A stretch of 64,000 nt of DNA from Rhizobium sp. C4. GTDB lineage: Bacteria > Pseudomonadota > Alphaproteobacteria > Rhizobiales > Rhizobiaceae. The stretch is taken from contig NZ_JAJNCX010000007.1 of the NCBI RefSeq assembly GCF_021026315.1, forward strand, positions 124,001 to 188,000, given 5' to 3'. The translations under genes were made by a program, and so were the position numbers. The notes beneath the pieces were generated by a model. The model was given only the letters and a program-made list of their open reading frames with translations. It had not been told where the DNA came from and searched no databases. Shown here piece by piece: positions 18,666-27,346 of the stretch (position 1 is the stretch's first letter; every line of letters begins with the position of its first letter).

Positions 18666-19586
18666 TCAGTTTGCGCCGTTGCTCTTGACCTGTTCGAGGC
18701 CCAGCACTTTCAGCGCGCCGGGGTGGATGCGGATGCGGATATCGCGCGGCAGCGGCATGAGCTCGCCGTCGAGCACGCAGCGCGCGGTCGGCGTGCGGCG
18801 GGGGAAATGCAGTTCGACTTCCTGCACCAGTTCGGAATGCACGGCGATATTGTCCTTGAGCTTTCCCCGGAACAGATCGAAGGCGAGGTGAAACGCACCG
18901 CGCCAGTTCAGCCGCTTTGCCAGATAGAGGCCGAGATGGCCACCATCGAGCCGCTCGGAAATCAGCATCGGGCTCGGGCCGAAGGCGTTGTTCGAGACGG
19001 AGATCGCCGAGACCTTGAGGCTCTCTTCCTTGCCGTTGATCTTGTAGGTGACGTCGAAGCCCGGAGGGTCGAGAAGGACGCCGATGGATGAGCGGATGTT
19101 GGCGGCGATCTTGCCGAGGCGGGACTTGTAGGCGATCTTCTCGCGCAGGCGGATCATGCGTGCATGCATGCCGGCGCTGAACTGGTGGACGAAGGGATTG
19201 CCATTGGCATCGCCGATATCCGCGTCGATGACGTTCCACTTGGCCAATATGGATGGAACCGCGTTGACGTCGAGAGGGAGCCCGATGGCGCGGGCGAAAA
19301 GGTTCATCGTGCCGGCCGGTATGACGCCGAGAGGGTGGCCGGTTTTCCAGGCGATCGCCGCCGCGGATGAGACCGACCCATCGCCGCCTGCAATGATCAG
19401 CGCGTCCATCTGCGGATCGGCTGCTGCTTCCTCCAGTGCGGCGACAACCTCGCGGCCGGCAACGATGTGGCAGACGACGTCATGCCCCTTGGCGGTGAAG
19501 GCTTTTTCCAGCAGGTCCGCATAGGCCTTGAGGTCCATGGTCCTCAGGGTGCCGGCATCCTTGTTCAGAACTGCAATCGCTCGCAT
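18666..19586 (-). CDS. Diacylglycerol kinase family lipid kinase
   Basis: 306 residues. The nucleotide-binding GGDGS is at residues 67-71 (DALIIAGGDGSVSSAA), then GHPLGVIPAGTMNLFARAIGLP and the C-terminal beta-rich domain (ARCVLDGELMPLPRDIRIRI). These enzymes phosphorylate diacylglycerol, sphingoid bases or similar lipids; the substrate cannot be read from sequence. It appears monocistronic, with the suhB terminator upstream. Confidence 0.9.
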   Translation of the reverse strand: MRAIAVLNKDAGTLRTMDLKAYADLLEKAFTAKGHDVVCHIVAGREVVAALEEAAADPQMDALIIAGGDGSVSSAAAIAWKTGHPLGVIPAGTMNLFARAIGLPLDVNAVPSILAKWNVIDADIGDANGNPFVHQFSAGMHARMIRLREKIAYKSRLGKIAANIRSSIGVLLDPPGFDVTYKINGKEESLKVSAISVSNNAFGPSPMLISERLDGGHLGLYLAKRLNWRGAFHLAFDLFRGKLKDNIAVHSELVQEVELHFPRRTPTARCVLDGELMPLPRDIRIRIHPGALKVLGLEQVKSNGAN

Positions 19587-19657
19587 GTCACCTCTGCATC
19601 ATCGCTCGCGGAATGCGGAGCCGACGTTGCGGAACGTCCGCAACCTCCAAACAGATA

Positions 19658-19687
19658 AGGCGCCCCTCCGATATCCGGAAGGGCGCC
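19658..19687 (-). terminator. Terminator downstream of suhB
   Basis: AGGCGCCCCTCCG-ATAT-CCGGAAGGGCGCCT, one mismatch in a 13-bp stem, followed on the minus strand by TATCTGTTT. Confidence 0.7.
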
Positions 19688-19734
19688 TCGCAAAATTAAC
19701 GCGCCGTCGTGTCGAAGGTTCCCGGCAACCGGCC

Positions 19735-20535
19735 TCAGAGCTTCGGTACGGGACGGTGCGTGACTTCCAGCAGTGCCTTGTGGATGTATTCGTTGCCCGC
19801 GATGACCGAGCCGGTTTCGAGCATGTTGGTCTTGCCGTCGAAGTCGGAGACCCAGCCGCCGGCTTCCTTGATCAGCAGAATGCCGGCTGCGATGTCCCAG
19901 GCGGCAAGGCCGGTTTCCCAATAGCCGTCACAGCGGCCGGCGGCGACATAGCCGAGATCGAGCGAGGCGGCGCCAAAGCGGCGGATGCCGGAGACTTCGC
20001 CCATGACGTGACGCAGTTCGACGAGGAACTTGCCGTGGTTGCCACGGCCGAGATGCGGCACGCCGCAGGTGATGACGCTGTCGGAGAGTTCCTTGCGGGC
20101 GGCCACGCGCAGGCGACGGTCGTTGAGGAAGGCGCCGCCGCCCTTTTCGGCGGTGTAGAGTTCGTCCGTTGCCGGGTTGAAGATGACGCCGGCGACGATC
20201 TCGCCATTGCGCTCCAGAGCGATGGAGACGGCAAACTGCGGAATGCCGTGGAGGAAGTTGGTCGTGCCGTCGAGCGGATCGACGATCCAGCGATGTGCGC
20301 CGTCGGTGCCCTTGATCTCGTCGCTTTCCTCGCCGAGGAAGCCGTAGGTCGGGCGGGCCTTCAGGAGTTCGTCCTTGACGATCTTTTCGGCCTTGCGGTC
20401 GGCCTGCGAGACGTAGTCGCCCGGCCCCTTGACCGAGACCTGGAGGTTCTGCACCTCGCCGAAGTCGCGCGATAGCGACTTGCCGGCCTTGAAGGCGGCC
20501 TGGACCATGACATTGAGAAGGGCTGAACGAGCCAT
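19735..20535 (-). CDS. suhB: Inositol-1-monophosphatase
   Basis: 266 residues. The metal-dependent phosphatase motifs are present: YGFLGEESDE, WIVDPLDGTTNFLHGIPQFAVSIAL (motif I) and WDIAAGILLIKEAGGWVSDFDG (motif II). It hydrolyses myo-inositol phosphates and related sugar phosphates; SuhB also affects rRNA transcription in enterobacteria, which need not hold here. It lies 71 bp downstream of efp on the same strand and may share its transcript. Confidence 0.95.
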   Translation of the reverse strand: MARSALLNVMVQAAFKAGKSLSRDFGEVQNLQVSVKGPGDYVSQADRKAEKIVKDELLKARPTYGFLGEESDEIKGTDGAHRWIVDPLDGTTNFLHGIPQFAVSIALERNGEIVAGVIFNPATDELYTAEKGGGAFLNDRRLRVAARKELSDSVITCGVPHLGRGNHGKFLVELRHVMGEVSGIRRFGAASLDLGYVAAGRCDGYWETGLAAWDIAAGILLIKEAGGWVSDFDGKTNMLETGSVIAGNEYIHKALLEVTHRPVPKL

Positions 20536-20606
20536 GAGACGAATTCCTTTGTCAAAAAACAGACGAGGCAGGCGATTGCCTGCTCCCGTCGATGCCGCGG
20601 GCGGGG

Positions 20607-21185
20607 TTACTCGGCGCGGCGGAGATAGGTGAGTTCGTTGGTGTCGACGAGAACGCGCTCGCCCGTCGCGATGAAGGGCGGAACGAGAATACGGACGCCG
20701 TTTTCCAGAATGGCGGGCTTGTAGGAGGATGCCGCCGTCTGGCCCTTGACGACCGGATCGGCTTCGATGATTTCGAGAACCAGTTGGTCGGGAAGGGCAA
20801 TGCCGATCGGCTTTTCGCCGTAGAGCTGGACCGTGACCATCATGCCGTCCTTGAGGAAGCGGGCGCGGTCGCCGACGAATTCCTGCGGCAGTTCCAGCTG
20901 CTCGTAGCTTTCGACATCCATGAAAACGAGGGCGTCGCCCTGCTCATAGAGATACTGGAAGTCCTTCTTTTCGAGAAGAACCTGCTCGACCGTGTCAACG
21001 GTGCGGAACCGCTCGTTGAGCTTGGTGCCGTCCATCAGGTTCTTCATCTCGACCTGATTGAATGCGCCGCCCTTGCCGGGCTTGACCGTATTGCATTTCA
21101 CTGCCACCCAGAGCCCGCCGTTATGCTCGATAACGCTGCCCGGGCGGATTTCGCCGCCGCTGATCTTCATTTCCTGAATGTCCAT
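20607..21185 (-). CDS. efp: Elongation factor P
   Basis: 192 residues from ATG 21185 ([16 protein letters not shown]); an ATG at 21170 gives 187. Three beta-barrel domains are typical, with [36 protein letters not shown] at the end. The modifiable loop is VKPGKGG, so the tip is lysine, the type modified by an EpmA-like ligase; that ligase is not in the window. EF-P relieves ribosome stalling at proline runs. Neither start has a clean ribosome site, as AGGAA lies directly against the second ATG. Confidence 0.95.
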   Translation of the reverse strand: MDIQEMKISGGEIRPGSVIEHNGGLWVAVKCNTVKPGKGGAFNQVEMKNLMDGTKLNERFRTVDTVEQVLLEKKDFQYLYEQGDALVFMDVESYEQLELPQEFVGDRARFLKDGMMVTVQLYGEKPIGIALPDQLVLEIIEADPVVKGQTAASSYKPAILENGVRILVPPFIATGERVLVDTNELTYLRRAE

Positions 21186-21525
21186 GCTGATGTGTCGCGG
21201 CCGCAGGACCGCAGTGAGGCTTCCAAGACCACAAAATGCAGAAATATTCAAGCTCAAAGCGCATGCCGAAAGAGCGGTCGGCCTGGCCGTGCCGGCCGCT
21301 CTCCGGCTCGTCGACACGGCGGCGATAGCCTTGTCGACGAAGCAGGCAAATGAAGGCGCCGCAGAATATTGCGGAGAGCGAAGCTTGAAACCGTCCCGTT
21401 CGCCCCATGACCTTGGCTGGCCATGCCACCCCACCCGAAGGCAGATACCTTCTCTCAAATCAGGACGGATTTTTCAACGTAAACAGATTTTTAACCTTAA
21501 GCGTCAGCCTTAACGCCGGCCCCGG
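21186..21525. other. Intergenic, efp upstream region
   Basis: 340 bases without a convincing gene. Contains the hairpin at 21271-21302 and an AT-rich stretch near 21470-21510 with TTAACC and CCTTAA words. The efp promoter should lie in its left part; I see no clear consensus promoter. Confidence 0.5.
21271..21302 (-). terminator. Hairpin, probable end of the thiE-Sel1 transcript
   Basis: AGAGCGG/CCGCTCT and CGGC/GCCG form a long interrupted stem, followed on the minus strand by TTTCGG. Placed between the Sel1 gene and efp. Confidence 0.5.
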
Positions 21526-22734
21526 TCAGCGCAGGCGGATGAGGCGTTGCTGCTTGTTGGCCGCTTCGATCGCCGCCTTCTGCTGCTGGTCGGTCAGGCC
21601 CTGGAAGGCATCTTCAAGATGCTTGTCTTCGCGGCCGGCGCGGCGGGAAAGCACATACCACTTGCCGGCTTCGGCAACGTCCTGCTTGGTGCCGATCCCC
21701 TGGATCAGGAGATGCGCAAGCTTGTTCTGTGCGACGACATTGCCGGCGGAGGCGGCGCGATACATCCAGGCGAAACCGGCATCCTGGTCACGCGGGAATT
21801 CGATGCCGTCGATCAGCCAGATCGCCATGTCGAGTTCGGCCGTGTCATAGCCGGCCTTGGCGGCGCGCTGCAGCCAGTCCTTGGCGCTGTCGCGCTTCTC
21901 CTTGGGCAGTCCGGGCAGGTTCAGATAGATCTGCGACAACGCATATTCGGCGTCAGCGATGCCCTTGGCGGCGGATTTTTCGTAATAGGGCAGGGCGTCG
22001 CGCAGGCCCTCTTCGCCGGGCTTCTTGGATACGAGGATCTGCGCCCAGTTGAACGCCGCCAGCGGATTGCCTGCATCGGCCGCCTTGTGCATGAGTTCGT
22101 CGGCGCGCGCCTTGTCCTGCTTGACCAGGCGGCCTTCCATCAGAATGAGCGCGTAGCGGAACATGGCCGAGGGATCGCCGCCATCGGCTGCCTTCGAATA
22201 CCAGAAGAGCGCCTTCTGGATGTCCTGCTTCACACCCATGCCGCGGGCCAGAAGCTCTGCGATCAGTGTCTGTGCCGCCGGGTCGCCCAGCTGGGCGCGC
22301 GGAAGCGCCTTGTCGAGCGCGGTGATGTAATAGCCGCGCTGGAAGGCGCCATAGGCTTCGTCCACCTTGCCGGTGAAGGCCTTTTCCGGGGGGAGATCGG
22401 GCAGGCGAAGGCCCATGCGGTCGTAGAGCCCGGTTCCTGCGGAGGGCGCTTCGTCCGGCTTCGACAGCTGATCGACCGGCTTGCCGTCCGGCCCGATGAC
22501 CTTGCCGTCGAGCGGCGCGTCCTTGGCGATGGCGGGGGCGCCAGTCGGCTGGGTCACGCGCGAGGTCTTGGCCGATTCGCCATCCGGCGGGCCTGCATCG
22601 TCATCGGCAATCCCGTCCTGCAGATTGACGCCCGGCAGGTCGTCGGTCGCAAACGCCGAATGCGCCACGCCGCCCATCAAGGCTGCCAGCGCCAATGCCC
22701 ATGCCGTTCGACGAATAAGAAGGTTCCCACGCAT
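21526..22734 (-). CDS. Sel1-like repeat protein, exported
   Basis: 402 residues. The signal peptide (MRGNLLIRRTAWALALAALMGGVAHSAFA) is followed by a low-complexity acidic/Pro-rich stretch to about residue 110. About six Sel1-type helical repeats follow, with the G-x-G-V-x-x-D and A-x-x-W-Y-x-x-A-A patterns (ARGMGVKQDIQKALFWYSKAA, GIGTKQDVAEAGKWYVLS). Sel1 repeats bind partner proteins, often in envelope signalling or chaperoning. It starts 12 bp after the thiE stop, so the two are co-transcribed. Confidence 0.92.
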   Translation of the reverse strand: MRGNLLIRRTAWALALAALMGGVAHSAFATDDLPGVNLQDGIADDDAGPPDGESAKTSRVTQPTGAPAIAKDAPLDGKVIGPDGKPVDQLSKPDEAPSAGTGLYDRMGLRLPDLPPEKAFTGKVDEAYGAFQRGYYITALDKALPRAQLGDPAAQTLIAELLARGMGVKQDIQKALFWYSKAADGGDPSAMFRYALILMEGRLVKQDKARADELMHKAADAGNPLAAFNWAQILVSKKPGEEGLRDALPYYEKSAAKGIADAEYALSQIYLNLPGLPKEKRDSAKDWLQRAAKAGYDTAELDMAIWLIDGIEFPRDQDAGFAWMYRAASAGNVVAQNKLAHLLIQGIGTKQDVAEAGKWYVLSRRAGREDKHLEDAFQGLTDQQQKAAIEAANKQQRLIRLR

Positions 22735-22746
22735 GGTGACTATATC

Positions 22747-23397
22747 TTACTCAAACCTTGGCGCTTTTTCGTCAAGAAGCGCATTGACCTCTGCAACGAC
22801 GATCGCGGCCCGTCCGGGCTCTGCAAACACGGCGGTCGAAAGCGCCGCGAATTCGGCGCCGGTCTCGGCAATCGCCAGCACCGAGGCCGGGTCCGTGCCG
22901 CCCATGACGACGCAGGGGATCGAGACCATCGAGGCCCACCACTCGCCGAGCGCGAGGTTCTTCGGGTGTGGCTCCGGCTTGATGTCGCCGCCGATCTTGC
23001 CGAAGAAGACGTAGTCGGGATCGAGTTCGCCGACTTCAAGCGCCTGATGGCGGTCGCCGACGCGGCCGGCACCGACGATCAGCTTCGGCCTGAATTTTTC
23101 GATGGCGTCGGTGAGTTCCGCCAGCGGCCCATCGATGTGCATGCCGTCCGCCTTGGCGCGGCCGGCGATACGGCTGTCGCCGACGATGAGCGCGGCAGCG
23201 CCCGCGGCCTGAATGACCGGCACGAGAGCCTCGGCATGGCGCTGGAAATCGTCATCCGAACGTCCGTAACCCGGAATGATGACCGTGGCGACGTCACCGC
23301 CCTTGAGCGCGTCGGCGACGATGCTTGCGCGCTCGCCGGCATCTTCGATGTCGGGGGCGATGAGAACAAGGCGGCAGCGGTATCTGATAGTCGACAT
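22747..23397 (-). CDS. thiE: Thiamine phosphate synthase family protein
   Basis: 216 residues with the ThiE TIM-barrel pattern: RLVLIAPD at the first strand, ALIVGDSRIAGRAKADGMHIDGPL, DYVFFGKIGGD, PCVVMGGTDPASVLAIAETGAEFAALSTAVF. It would join HMP-PP and thiazole phosphate. The active-site loop differs from canonical ThiE (no obvious GQ-D motif), as in the second-type ThiE copies of rhizobia, so a distinct substrate is possible. Other thi genes are absent. Confidence 0.85.
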   Translation of the reverse strand: MSTIRYRCRLVLIAPDIEDAGERASIVADALKGGDVATVIIPGYGRSDDDFQRHAEALVPVIQAAGAAALIVGDSRIAGRAKADGMHIDGPLAELTDAIEKFRPKLIVGAGRVGDRHQALEVGELDPDYVFFGKIGGDIKPEPHPKNLALGEWWASMVSIPCVVMGGTDPASVLAIAETGAEFAALSTAVFAEPGRAAIVVAEVNALLDEKAPRFE

Positions 23398-23448
23398 GGT
23401 GTGGCGGAATCCTTTGGGCGTATGGCCCCGATGGGCATCGGCTTGTTT

Positions 23449-23492
23449 CGTTGCCAGGCGAAGGGCCCTTGAGCCCGGTCTCGCAACGAAGT
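23449..23492 (-). other. Structured leader candidate upstream of thiE
   Basis: TTCGTTGC (23449-23456) and GCAACGAA (23485-23492) are a perfect 8-bp pair enclosing a GGGC/GCCC inner stem, 50-95 bases before the thiE start. It does not show the conserved words of a TPP riboswitch. The remaining stretch 23398-23694 holds nothing else I can assign. Confidence 0.35.
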
Positions 23493-23694
23493 CCGTGATG
23501 ATCTCATATACAAGCTTCGCCGCGGTCGCAAAGGTCTCGTTGCGTCTCGCGCCTGTTCAAGGTTATACTGCATGTGCTCACGAACTGAGCAAGCAGATTG
23601 AGAAAGATGCAAGTCTCTCAAAACGCGTCACTTTATTCGTTTGCACTGCACAAAATCTCTTGCCCGGCGGCAAGGTTTATTTTAGGGTCCGTGC

Positions 23695-23955
23695 ATGTCG
23701 AAGCCCGATGCATTTTCAGCAATTGCCGATCCGAACAGGCGCTACCTTCTTGAAGAGCTGCGCCGTACCCCGCGTACCGTCAACGAGCTCGCGGAAGGCC
23801 TTCCCATCAGCCGGCCGGCCGTATCCCAGCATCTGAAGGCGCTGCTCGACAGCGATCTTGTCAAGGTGACGGCTAAGGGAACGAAGCGGATCTATTCGAT
23901 CAACGCGCAAGGCTTCAACAAGCTCAATCTTTGGCTGGATCAGTTCTGGGCCTGA
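23695..23955 (+). CDS. Small ArsR-type winged-helix regulator
   Basis: 86 residues, hardly more than the winged helix: AIADPNRRYLLEELRRTPRTVNELAEGLPISRPAVSQHLKALLDSDLVKVTAKGTKRIYSI. The usual metal-binding cysteines of ArsR/SmtB are missing, so it may sense something else or be unregulated. The nearest neighbours are divergent thiE and the convergent DUF465 transcript. Targets are unknown. Confidence 0.88.
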   Translation: MSKPDAFSAIADPNRRYLLEELRRTPRTVNELAEGLPISRPAVSQHLKALLDSDLVKVTAKGTKRIYSINAQGFNKLNLWLDQFWA

Positions 23956-23992
23956 CGCCCGGCGAGCTGCGGCACTGTCGCGCCAGATTTCC

Positions 23993-24050
23993 CAAAAAAT
24001 AAAGCCACCGGAACCGCTACTCCGCAAGGGGTATGCCGAATTCCGGTGGC
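23993..24050 (-). terminator. Strong terminator for the minus-strand DUF465 transcript
   Basis: GCCACCGGAA (24004-24013) and TTCCGGTGGC (24041-24050) form a perfect 10-bp stem around a 27-base loop that itself contains a small hairpin. On the minus strand it is followed by TTTATTTTTTGG. It lies 100 bases after the DUF465 stop, leaving a structured 3' region that might be a small RNA. Confidence 0.8.
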
Positions 24051-24149
24051 GTATCTCTGTTTCAGCAAAGGCCGGTCTCACTGCATGAAACTCGTGCCGG
24101 GCTTTGTTGTTACTCTATTCGCCAGACAGGCGGGGCGTGAATGCAGGTG

Positions 24150-24323
24150 TCAATGAACGGATGAGCGAATGCGCTCGATCTCATCCTTAATGCGCAACTT
24201 GCGCCGCTTGAGTTCCTTGATCTTGGTCGTATCAGATGAAGGCTGGTTCATCGCCGAGTGGAGTTCCTCCTCAAGATCTCCGTGTCTCTTCGTAAGCGTT
24301 GCAAGATGAGCCTCAATATTCAT
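24150..24323 (-). CDS. DUF465 (YdcH-like) small protein
   Basis: 57 residues, one helical hairpin: MNIEAHLATLTKRHGDLEEEL followed by a basic second helix (IKELKRRKLRIKDEIERIRS). The start at ATG 24323 has GGAAGGA upstream; the longer frame to 24437 is not convincing. A second DUF465 gene is divergent at 24536. The family is widespread and of unknown role. Confidence 0.88.
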   Translation of the reverse strand: MNIEAHLATLTKRHGDLEEELHSAMNQPSSDTTKIKELKRRKLRIKDEIERIRSSVH

Positions 24324-24535
24324 GCGGCACGTCCTTCCTTCCCTAGTGGCCCGCACCCTGTATCGCCTCAGGGTACCCCAAGCCGTAACACCCGAAAGTG
24401 TGTCACAGAATTGTAATCTTGTCGAAGGCGAAATCATGGCTAGGGATAACTTCCCGTAAACGCTTTTTTTGTGATAGGAGCCGCGTGCGCAATTTTTGTG
24501 TATGATGTTAAGGCGCTACAGAACGGGGAATGGGG

Positions 24536-24739
24536 ATGGCAGACCAGGATCAGGCGGAATTGCGGATGTCGGCCGCGAAGCTCAGGCAGGAGCATGAAGA
24601 CTACGACGCCGCGATCAATGCCATGATCACCGTCGGCTGTGACGCGCTTCGCATCCAGCGGATGAAAAAGAAGAAACTGGCGATCAAGGACAAGCTGACC
24701 AAGGTCGAAGACCAGATCATCCCGGACATCATCGCCTGA
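24536..24739 (+). CDS. DUF465 (YdcH-like) small protein, second copy
   Basis: 67 residues from ATG 24536 ([20 protein letters not shown]); ATG 24530 adds two residues. It shares the basic second helix pattern with its divergent paralogue ([25 protein letters not shown]). It ends 13 bp before purE and so may be co-transcribed with purEK. Confidence 0.87.
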   Translation: MADQDQAELRMSAAKLRQEHEDYDAAINAMITVGCDALRIQRMKKKKLAIKDKLTKVEDQIIPDIIA

Positions 24740-24752
24740 GATGGAGCACGAC

Positions 24753-25253
24753 ATGACCTATGCCGGCCCGCCGCCTGTCGCCATCATCATGGGAAGCCAG
24801 TCTGACTGGGAGACCATGAAAAATGCCGCCGACACGCTGGACATGCTTGGAATTCCATATGAATCGCGGATCATTTCGGCACACCGCACGCCCGACCGCC
24901 TCGTGTCCTTCGCCAAGGGCGCGCGCGAAGAGGGCTTCAAGGTGATCATTGCCGGTGCCGGCGGTGCTGCGCATCTGCCGGGCATGGCAGCCGCGATGAC
25001 GCCGCTTCCGGTCTTCGGCGTTCCCGTCCAGTCGAAGGCGCTGTCGGGTCAGGACAGTCTTCTGTCCATCGTTCAGATGCCTGCCGGCATTCCCGTCGGC
25101 ACGCTTGCCATCGGTCGAGCGGGTGCGGTCAACGCAGCCCTTCTGGCCGCCGCGGTGCTGGCCCTGTCGGATGAGGACATCGCGCTGAAGCTCGATGACT
25201 ATCGCGCGCGGCAGACCGCATCGGTCGCCGACTACCCTGTGGATAATAGTTGA
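24753..25253 (+). CDS. purE: N5-carboxyaminoimidazole ribonucleotide mutase
   Basis: 166 residues from ATG 24753, chosen for GGAG six bases upstream; ATG 24741 is in frame. Class I PurE motifs: [31 protein letters not shown] (catalytic His), [43 protein letters not shown]. It moves the carboxyl group of N5-CAIR to C4 in purine synthesis. It overlaps or abuts purK, its partner in the two-step route. Confidence 0.97.
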   Translation: MTYAGPPPVAIIMGSQSDWETMKNAADTLDMLGIPYESRIISAHRTPDRLVSFAKGAREEGFKVIIAGAGGAAHLPGMAAAMTPLPVFGVPVQSKALSGQDSLLSIVQMPAGIPVGTLAIGRAGAVNAALLAAAVLALSDEDIALKLDDYRARQTASVADYPVDNS

Positions 25254-25258
25254 AGCCT

Positions 25259-26308
25259 ATGAAGACGATCGGCATCATCGGGGGCGGCCAGCTTGGACGC
25301 ATGCTGGCCATGGCCGCCGCCCGCCTGAATTTCAAGACTGTCATTCTGGAGCCGCAGGCCGATTGTCCGGCAGCCCAGGTGGCCAACCGGCAGATCGTCG
25401 GGGCCTATGACAATCCGCATGCGCTGGCGCAGCTCGCGGATGCCTGCGATCTCGTGACCTACGAATTCGAGAACGTGCCCGTCGACGCCGCCGAGACGCT
25501 GGCGGCGAGCCGCCCTGTGTTTCCGCCGCCGCGGGCGCTTGCAGTGTCGCAGGACCGGCTGACGGAAAAGGAATTCCTCGCCTCCTGCGGTATCCCGACC
25601 GCGCAGTTCCGCCGTGTCGACAGCCAGGACGATCTCGTCGCCGCACTTGCCGCCTTTGGCGGGGAGGGCGTGCTGAAAACCCGGCGCATGGGCTATGACG
25701 GCAAGGGCCAGCGGGTGTTCCGTAAGGGCGACGATCCGGAAGGGGCCTATGAGTCGCTCGGAGGCGTGCCGCTGATTCTCGAAAGCTTCGTTGCCTTCGA
25801 GCGGGAAATCTCGGTGATTGCGGCGCGCGGGGCCGATGGAAGCTTCGCGGCTTACGATCCTGCGGAGAATGTCCACAAGAATGGCATTCTCCACACGTCC
25901 ACGCTGCCTGCCTCTGTTTCGTCCTCGACGGCTGCGGCCGCGACCCGTGCTGCGAAGGCTGTTCTCGACCATCTCGGCTATGTCGGCGTGATCGGCGTCG
26001 AGTTCTTCGTCGGCTCCGATGGTTCGCTGATTGCCAATGAAATGGCGCCGCGCGTGCACAATTCCGGCCACTGGACCGAGGCTGCCTGCATTGTTTCGCA
26101 GTTCGAGCAGCATATCCGGGCCGTTGCCGGCCTGCCGCTTGGCGATCCCGCCCGGCATTCGGATTGTGTGATGCAGAACCTGATCGGTGATGATATCGAG
26201 ACGGTCGAAGACTGGCTGAAGACGAAGGACGCACTCGTGCATCTTTACGGCAAGGCGGAAGCGCGCCCGGGCCGGAAGATGGGGCATGTCACCGTTTTGA
26301 AACGTTGA
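25259..26308 (+). CDS. purK: N5-carboxyaminoimidazole ribonucleotide synthase
   Basis: 349 residues, ATP-grasp enzyme making N5-CAIR from AIR, bicarbonate and ATP. GIIGGGQLGRMLAMAAARL begins the protein, FGGEGVLKTRRMGYDGKGQ is the ATP-binding region, and NEMAPRVHNSGHWTEAACIVSQFEQH the metal/ATP site. ATG 25259 is taken; a TTG at 25250 overlapping the purE stop is also possible. The operon ends in a clear terminator. Confidence 0.96.
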   Translation: MKTIGIIGGGQLGRMLAMAAARLNFKTVILEPQADCPAAQVANRQIVGAYDNPHALAQLADACDLVTYEFENVPVDAAETLAASRPVFPPPRALAVSQDRLTEKEFLASCGIPTAQFRRVDSQDDLVAALAAFGGEGVLKTRRMGYDGKGQRVFRKGDDPEGAYESLGGVPLILESFVAFEREISVIAARGADGSFAAYDPAENVHKNGILHTSTLPASVSSSTAAAATRAAKAVLDHLGYVGVIGVEFFVGSDGSLIANEMAPRVHNSGHWTEAACIVSQFEQHIRAVAGLPLGDPARHSDCVMQNLIGDDIETVEDWLKTKDALVHLYGKAEARPGRKMGHVTVLKR

Positions 26309-26379
26309 AAATGCAGTGTTACAGGTTGTTGACCGTTGACATGGCGGTTTGGGAACTGTATCACGCCGCCAACCTGAAG

Positions 26380-26403
26380 AGCGCGCCCGTCGGCGCGCTT
26401 TTG
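26380..26403 (+). terminator. Terminator of the purEK transcript
   Basis: AGCGCGCC-CGTC-GGCGCGCT followed by TTTT, 70 bp after the purK stop. Confidence 0.85.
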
Positions 26404-26462
26404 ATTGTATAGATTGTGATGAAGAAACGGCAGCGTTTCTTCCAACCACGCGGATCAGAAAA

Positions 26463-26588
26463 ATGAAGATCAAGAATTCGCTCAAGTCGCTGAAGGCTCG
26501 CCACCGCGAAAACCGTCTGGTTCGTCGCAAGGGCCGCATTTACATCATCAACAAGCTGAACCCGCGCTACAAGGCTCGTCAGGGCTGA
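26463..26588 (+). CDS. rpmJ: 50S ribosomal protein L36, cysteine-free form
   Basis: 41 residues: [20 protein letters not shown] then [20 protein letters not shown]. This is the longer alphaproteobacterial type; it lacks the Cys/His zinc ribbon of the classical L36, so it does not need zinc. It is too short for a default ORF cut-off in its own right. The ribosome site is weak. Confidence 0.95.
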   Translation: MKIKNSLKSLKARHRENRLVRRKGRIYIINKLNPRYKARQG

Positions 26589-26658
26589 TTGCGCGCCGCG
26601 CGCCTTCGCAGACATTTGGTCTCGGGCGTGATGCAGCATAATTTTGTTGATCTTCGAC

Positions 26659-26684
26659 CATGGCGGAGTACGATCTCCGCCATG
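26659..26684. promoter_or_regulatory. Perfect inverted repeat covering a start codon
   Basis: CATGGCGGAG (26659-26668) and CTCCGCCATG (26675-26684) with spacer TACGAT. The right arm contains the ATG (26682) of the TPR gene and the left arm its only GGAG. In RNA it would form a 10-bp hairpin hiding the start; in DNA it could be an operator. Confidence 0.65.
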
Positions 26685-27275
26685 CGTTTTATTGCGACCC
26701 TGATCCTGCCCGTGCTGATTCTGTCCGCCGCCGCTGCGCCGCCAGCGTCCGTGCCAGTTGTGCAGGAGCCGCCTCCGCTTGAGGCCGTCTCGCCTTCCCA
26801 GAAGCTCGACAAGCTGTTTGCCCAGTTGAAGCGTCTTCGTGACCCTTCGGCCGCTCAAGGGGTCGTCGCCGAAATCTGGGGTGTCTGGAATATTTCCGGT
26901 AGCGCCACCGTCGATCTCATGCTCCGTTCCGCCGATGCTGCGGCCGGAAAGCAGGAATATGCGGCGGCGCTCGACTATCTGGACGAGGCGATTGCGCTGA
27001 AGCCCGACTATGCCGAAAGCTGGAACAAGCGGGCGACCCTGCATTTCAAGACCGGCAATTACGAGCGCTCCATGGCCGATATCGCCCAGGTTCTGGCGCG
27101 CGAGCCCCGGCATTTCGGCGCGCTGTCTGGCATGGCCGCGATTCTCGAAGACGCCGGGCGGGATGCGGCAGCACTTGCGATCTGGGAGCGGGTCATCGAC
27201 CTCTATCCCGCCAATCGCGATGCACAGGGGCATGTGCGCACGCTTTCCGAAAAGCTGGATGGAAACAAGACCTGA
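26682..27275 (+). CDS. Exported TPR-repeat protein
   Basis: 197 residues from ATG 26682 (MRFIATLILPVLILSAAAAPP, a signal peptide). Two to three TPR units follow from about residue 90: AAGKQEYAAALDYLDEAIALKPDYAESWNKRATLHFKTGNYERSMADIAQVLAREPRHFGAL. The longer frame from 26589 is rejected since it would bury the signal peptide. Likely periplasmic protein-protein interaction. Its start codon is inside a perfect inverted repeat. Confidence 0.87.
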   Translation: MRFIATLILPVLILSAAAAPPASVPVVQEPPPLEAVSPSQKLDKLFAQLKRLRDPSAAQGVVAEIWGVWNISGSATVDLMLRSADAAAGKQEYAAALDYLDEAIALKPDYAESWNKRATLHFKTGNYERSMADIAQVLAREPRHFGALSGMAAILEDAGRDAAALAIWERVIDLYPANRDAQGHVRTLSEKLDGNKT

Positions 27276-27346
27276 TGCCGATCCGGCCGGCCTGTTTTCC
27301 CGTAAGGTCTTTCGTGCTCCATCCTGATATTTGAAATGTTCCCGAT

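Noticed and set aside
23398-23694. TPP riboswitch before thiE
   Set aside because: The conserved aptamer words of the TPP family are not present.
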